Of a stretch of 64,000 nucleotides of DNA, positions 62,898-64,000 are shown piece after piece. Source of the stretch: GCA-2748575 sp965222725 (GTDB taxonomy: Bacteria > Pseudomonadota > Gammaproteobacteria > Pseudomonadales > Ketobacteraceae). A program made the position numbers and the translations under genes. The stretch spans positions 2,976,001 through 3,040,000 of the forward strand of contig OZ244969.1 in assembly GCA_965222725.1 (NCBI GenBank), given 5' to 3'. The number at the start of each line of letters is the position of its first letter. Position 1 is the first letter of the stretch. The notes under the pieces were generated by a model. It ran no database searches. It saw only the letters and a program-made list of their open reading frames with translations, and was not told where the DNA came from.

Positions 62898-63433
62898 ATT
62901 TTAAACATCGGCAACGGCTTTAACGGATGATGCAGCAGATTCCTGGCGGTGAGCCGGGTGAGCATGCTGTGAAAGCCCAGGTACGGAAAGGCCTCGCGGA
63001 TCTGTTTAATGGTGTGTCGTGGCAGTGAAAACGTCATCAGCCCCATGGAGACATCAATCCAGTCGGCTTTGCGAAAGGTTTCCACCAGCGCTTTGTTGTC
63101 GCCGGCATAGGCGGTGATTTTATGGTGCTCCATAATCATGGCGCACACGGCATGGCTCCACTGGCTCTTTCCTTCCCGTACCAGATAATTGTTGGCTCGG
63201 TACTGGCTGGGTTTCAGGTAATCAAAGGTATTGTCCAGCCAGATGCCTGCATCATGGAAACAGGCAGCAATCATCACCTGTTCCAGTTGTTCCCGGTCAA
63301 GATCGGCCAGTTGATTGCAGTGATTCACTACCCGATAACAATGGTTGCGGTAGCGATCCAGATCCCTGCCCAGTTGGGGTTGCCACTGTTTGAAAAAATT
63401 TTCCATTAAGGAATGGTTGCGGATAAGTTCCAT
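62894..63433 (-). CDS. HD domain phosphohydrolase-like protein
   Basis: A 179-residue protein with an HD metal site: YRNHCYRVV (first His), AACFHDAGIW (HD), MIMEHHKI and FRKADWIDV (downstream His and Asp). The likely role is hydrolysis of a nucleotide or phosphomonoester; the substrate is unknown. It lies 18 bp after the esterase gene on the same strand, so the two may form an operon. Confidence 0.85.
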   Translation of the reverse strand: MELIRNHSLMENFFKQWQPQLGRDLDRYRNHCYRVVNHCNQLADLDREQLEQVMIAACFHDAGIWLDNTFDYLKPSQYRANNYLVREGKSQWSHAVCAMIMEHHKITAYAGDNKALVETFRKADWIDVSMGLMTFSLPRHTIKQIREAFPYLGFHSMLTRLTARNLLHHPLKPLPMFKI

Positions 63434-63451
63434 AGTTTACTGCTTCCTTTT

Positions 63452-64000
63452 TTAAAGAATGCCTTCCCAGTATTCCCGGGTTTCCCGGGTGGGGTCAGAT
63501 TCTACCCGGATTTCCTCGTTAAAAATCATCACCTGGCGGGATTTGGTATCGTAGCCGGGCCAGGCGCCCACTTCATCGGTGCCCGGATTGTCGGAGCGGG
63601 CAAAGGCAATCCAGCAAGCCTGCACGCGGTCGCTCAGCCAGCGGGCCTGTTCACCACCACCGGTAAGAATCTGGCCGATACCACTTTGCACACCGCCAAA
63701 CACGAAGGGAATATCTACCGCATGGCAGGCGCCGAAGATACCCTTATCCCACTGAAAGCTGAAGGCATACACCTGCTGGCTGTGTTTGCTCTGGGCTGCG
63801 GCAATGTTCAGGCTGGGAATGCGGAACATGCGGTCGGTTTCAAAGGCGCTGTACATGTCAATGTAATCGGCCTCCGCATTGTTGGCGCGCACTACCTGTT
63901 CATACAGGTTGGCGGTTTTCTCACCCAGGCCGGGCACGCCCCGCTCGCATAATTCGATCAGCCCCAGCTTGTCCAGGTCGTGGTATTTTTTCTGGGCCAG
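63452..64000 (-). CDS. Type-B carboxylesterase/lipase, C-terminal part
   Basis: An open frame continues from the right edge to the stop at 63452, giving the last 182 residues. GACHAVDIPFVFGGV is the C-terminal catalytic His region of type-B carboxylesterases, followed by WIAFARSDNPG and WPGYDTKSRQVMIFNEE, both family signatures. The serine and acidic residues lie beyond the window. Hydrolysis of carboxylic esters is expected. Confidence 0.88.
   Translation of the reverse strand: MAQKKYHDLDKLGLIELCERGVPGLGEKTANLYEQVVRANNAEADYIDMYSAFETDRMFRIPSLNIAAAQSKHSQQVYAFSFQWDKGIFGACHAVDIPFVFGGVQSGIGQILTGGGEQARWLSDRVQACWIAFARSDNPGTDEVGAWPGYDTKSRQVMIFNEEIRVESDPTRETREYWEGIL

Noticed and set aside
1..64000. 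tRNA, rRNA, insertion sequence or prophage genes
   Set aside because: No cloverleaf with anticodon arm and T-loop, no rRNA sequence, and no transposase, integrase or phage structural protein was seen in intergenic DNA or among the proteins.

Overview
The window reads as chromosomal DNA of a marine-type gammaproteobacterium with a lipid/alkane-leaning metabolism, in the broad Pseudomonadales/Oceanospirillales sphere (Alcanivorax- or Ketobacter-like). This placement is inferred from gene content and not proven: FadL-type porin, TesB thioesterase, CaiB-type CoA-transferase, phasin, a diiron ferritin-like oxygenase, rapA-rluA, DusC, DinG, Pol II, and the ATP-grasp / 7TM-transglutaminase / aspartyl-protease trio. 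No rRNA, tRNA, CRISPR array, insertion sequence or prophage was recognised. Both ends cut genes: a DUF445 protein at the left, a type-B carboxylesterase at the right.

Layout. 1-6.8 kb: two tandem DUF445 membrane proteins, an SCP2/UbiJ-like membrane protein, a small phasin operon divergent from a ParA-type ATPase, and a membrane-anchored M16 peptidase. 7.1-15.7 kb: diiron ferritin-like protein, DUF1461-like membrane protein, alpha/beta hydrolase, TIGR03545 protein, DEDDh exonuclease, cupin and a DASS anion transporter. 15.7-18.2 kb: AT-richer accessory island with a retron. 18.2-30.8 kb: PreP-like M16 protease, a MITE-like structured repeat, phosphoesterase/S51 pair, CoA-transferase, Hpt-HD-GYP protein, Crp/Fnr regulator and an xthA-polB operon. 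30.9-40.8 kb: RND pump, TesB, and a TRAP transporter with a TatT-type lipoprotein. 41-49 kb: SOS-box-linked dinG, MBL hydrolase, dusC and a large surface lipoprotein. 49-56 kb: PilZ protein, diguanylate cyclase, TetR regulator, the ATP-grasp/7TM/protease operon and AlkB. 56-64 kb: rapA-rluA, serA, FadL porin, HD protein and the partial esterase.

The most interesting locus is the retron (about 16190-17922). One sigma70-like promoter overlapped by 11-bp direct repeats appears to drive a structured non-coding RNA (candidate msr-msd with a1/a2 arms and a branching G), then an unlisted 53-codon ORF encoding a cationic, hydrophobic peptide with its own Shine-Dalgarno (SD), then an XRE-type repressor, then a retron reverse transcriptase with NAxxH, YVDD and ITG motifs. 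By sequence complementarity the a2 arm of the ncRNA can pair either with a1 or with the SD of the small ORF. This predicts a switch in which the retron RNA gates translation of a possible toxin. The complementarity is directly visible; the function is inference.

Other non-coding signals: a 28-bp perfect palindrome beside the retron, two copies of a paired DnaA-box motif 31 kb apart, a LexA-like box between dinG and the TRAP operon, and several strong intrinsic terminators.
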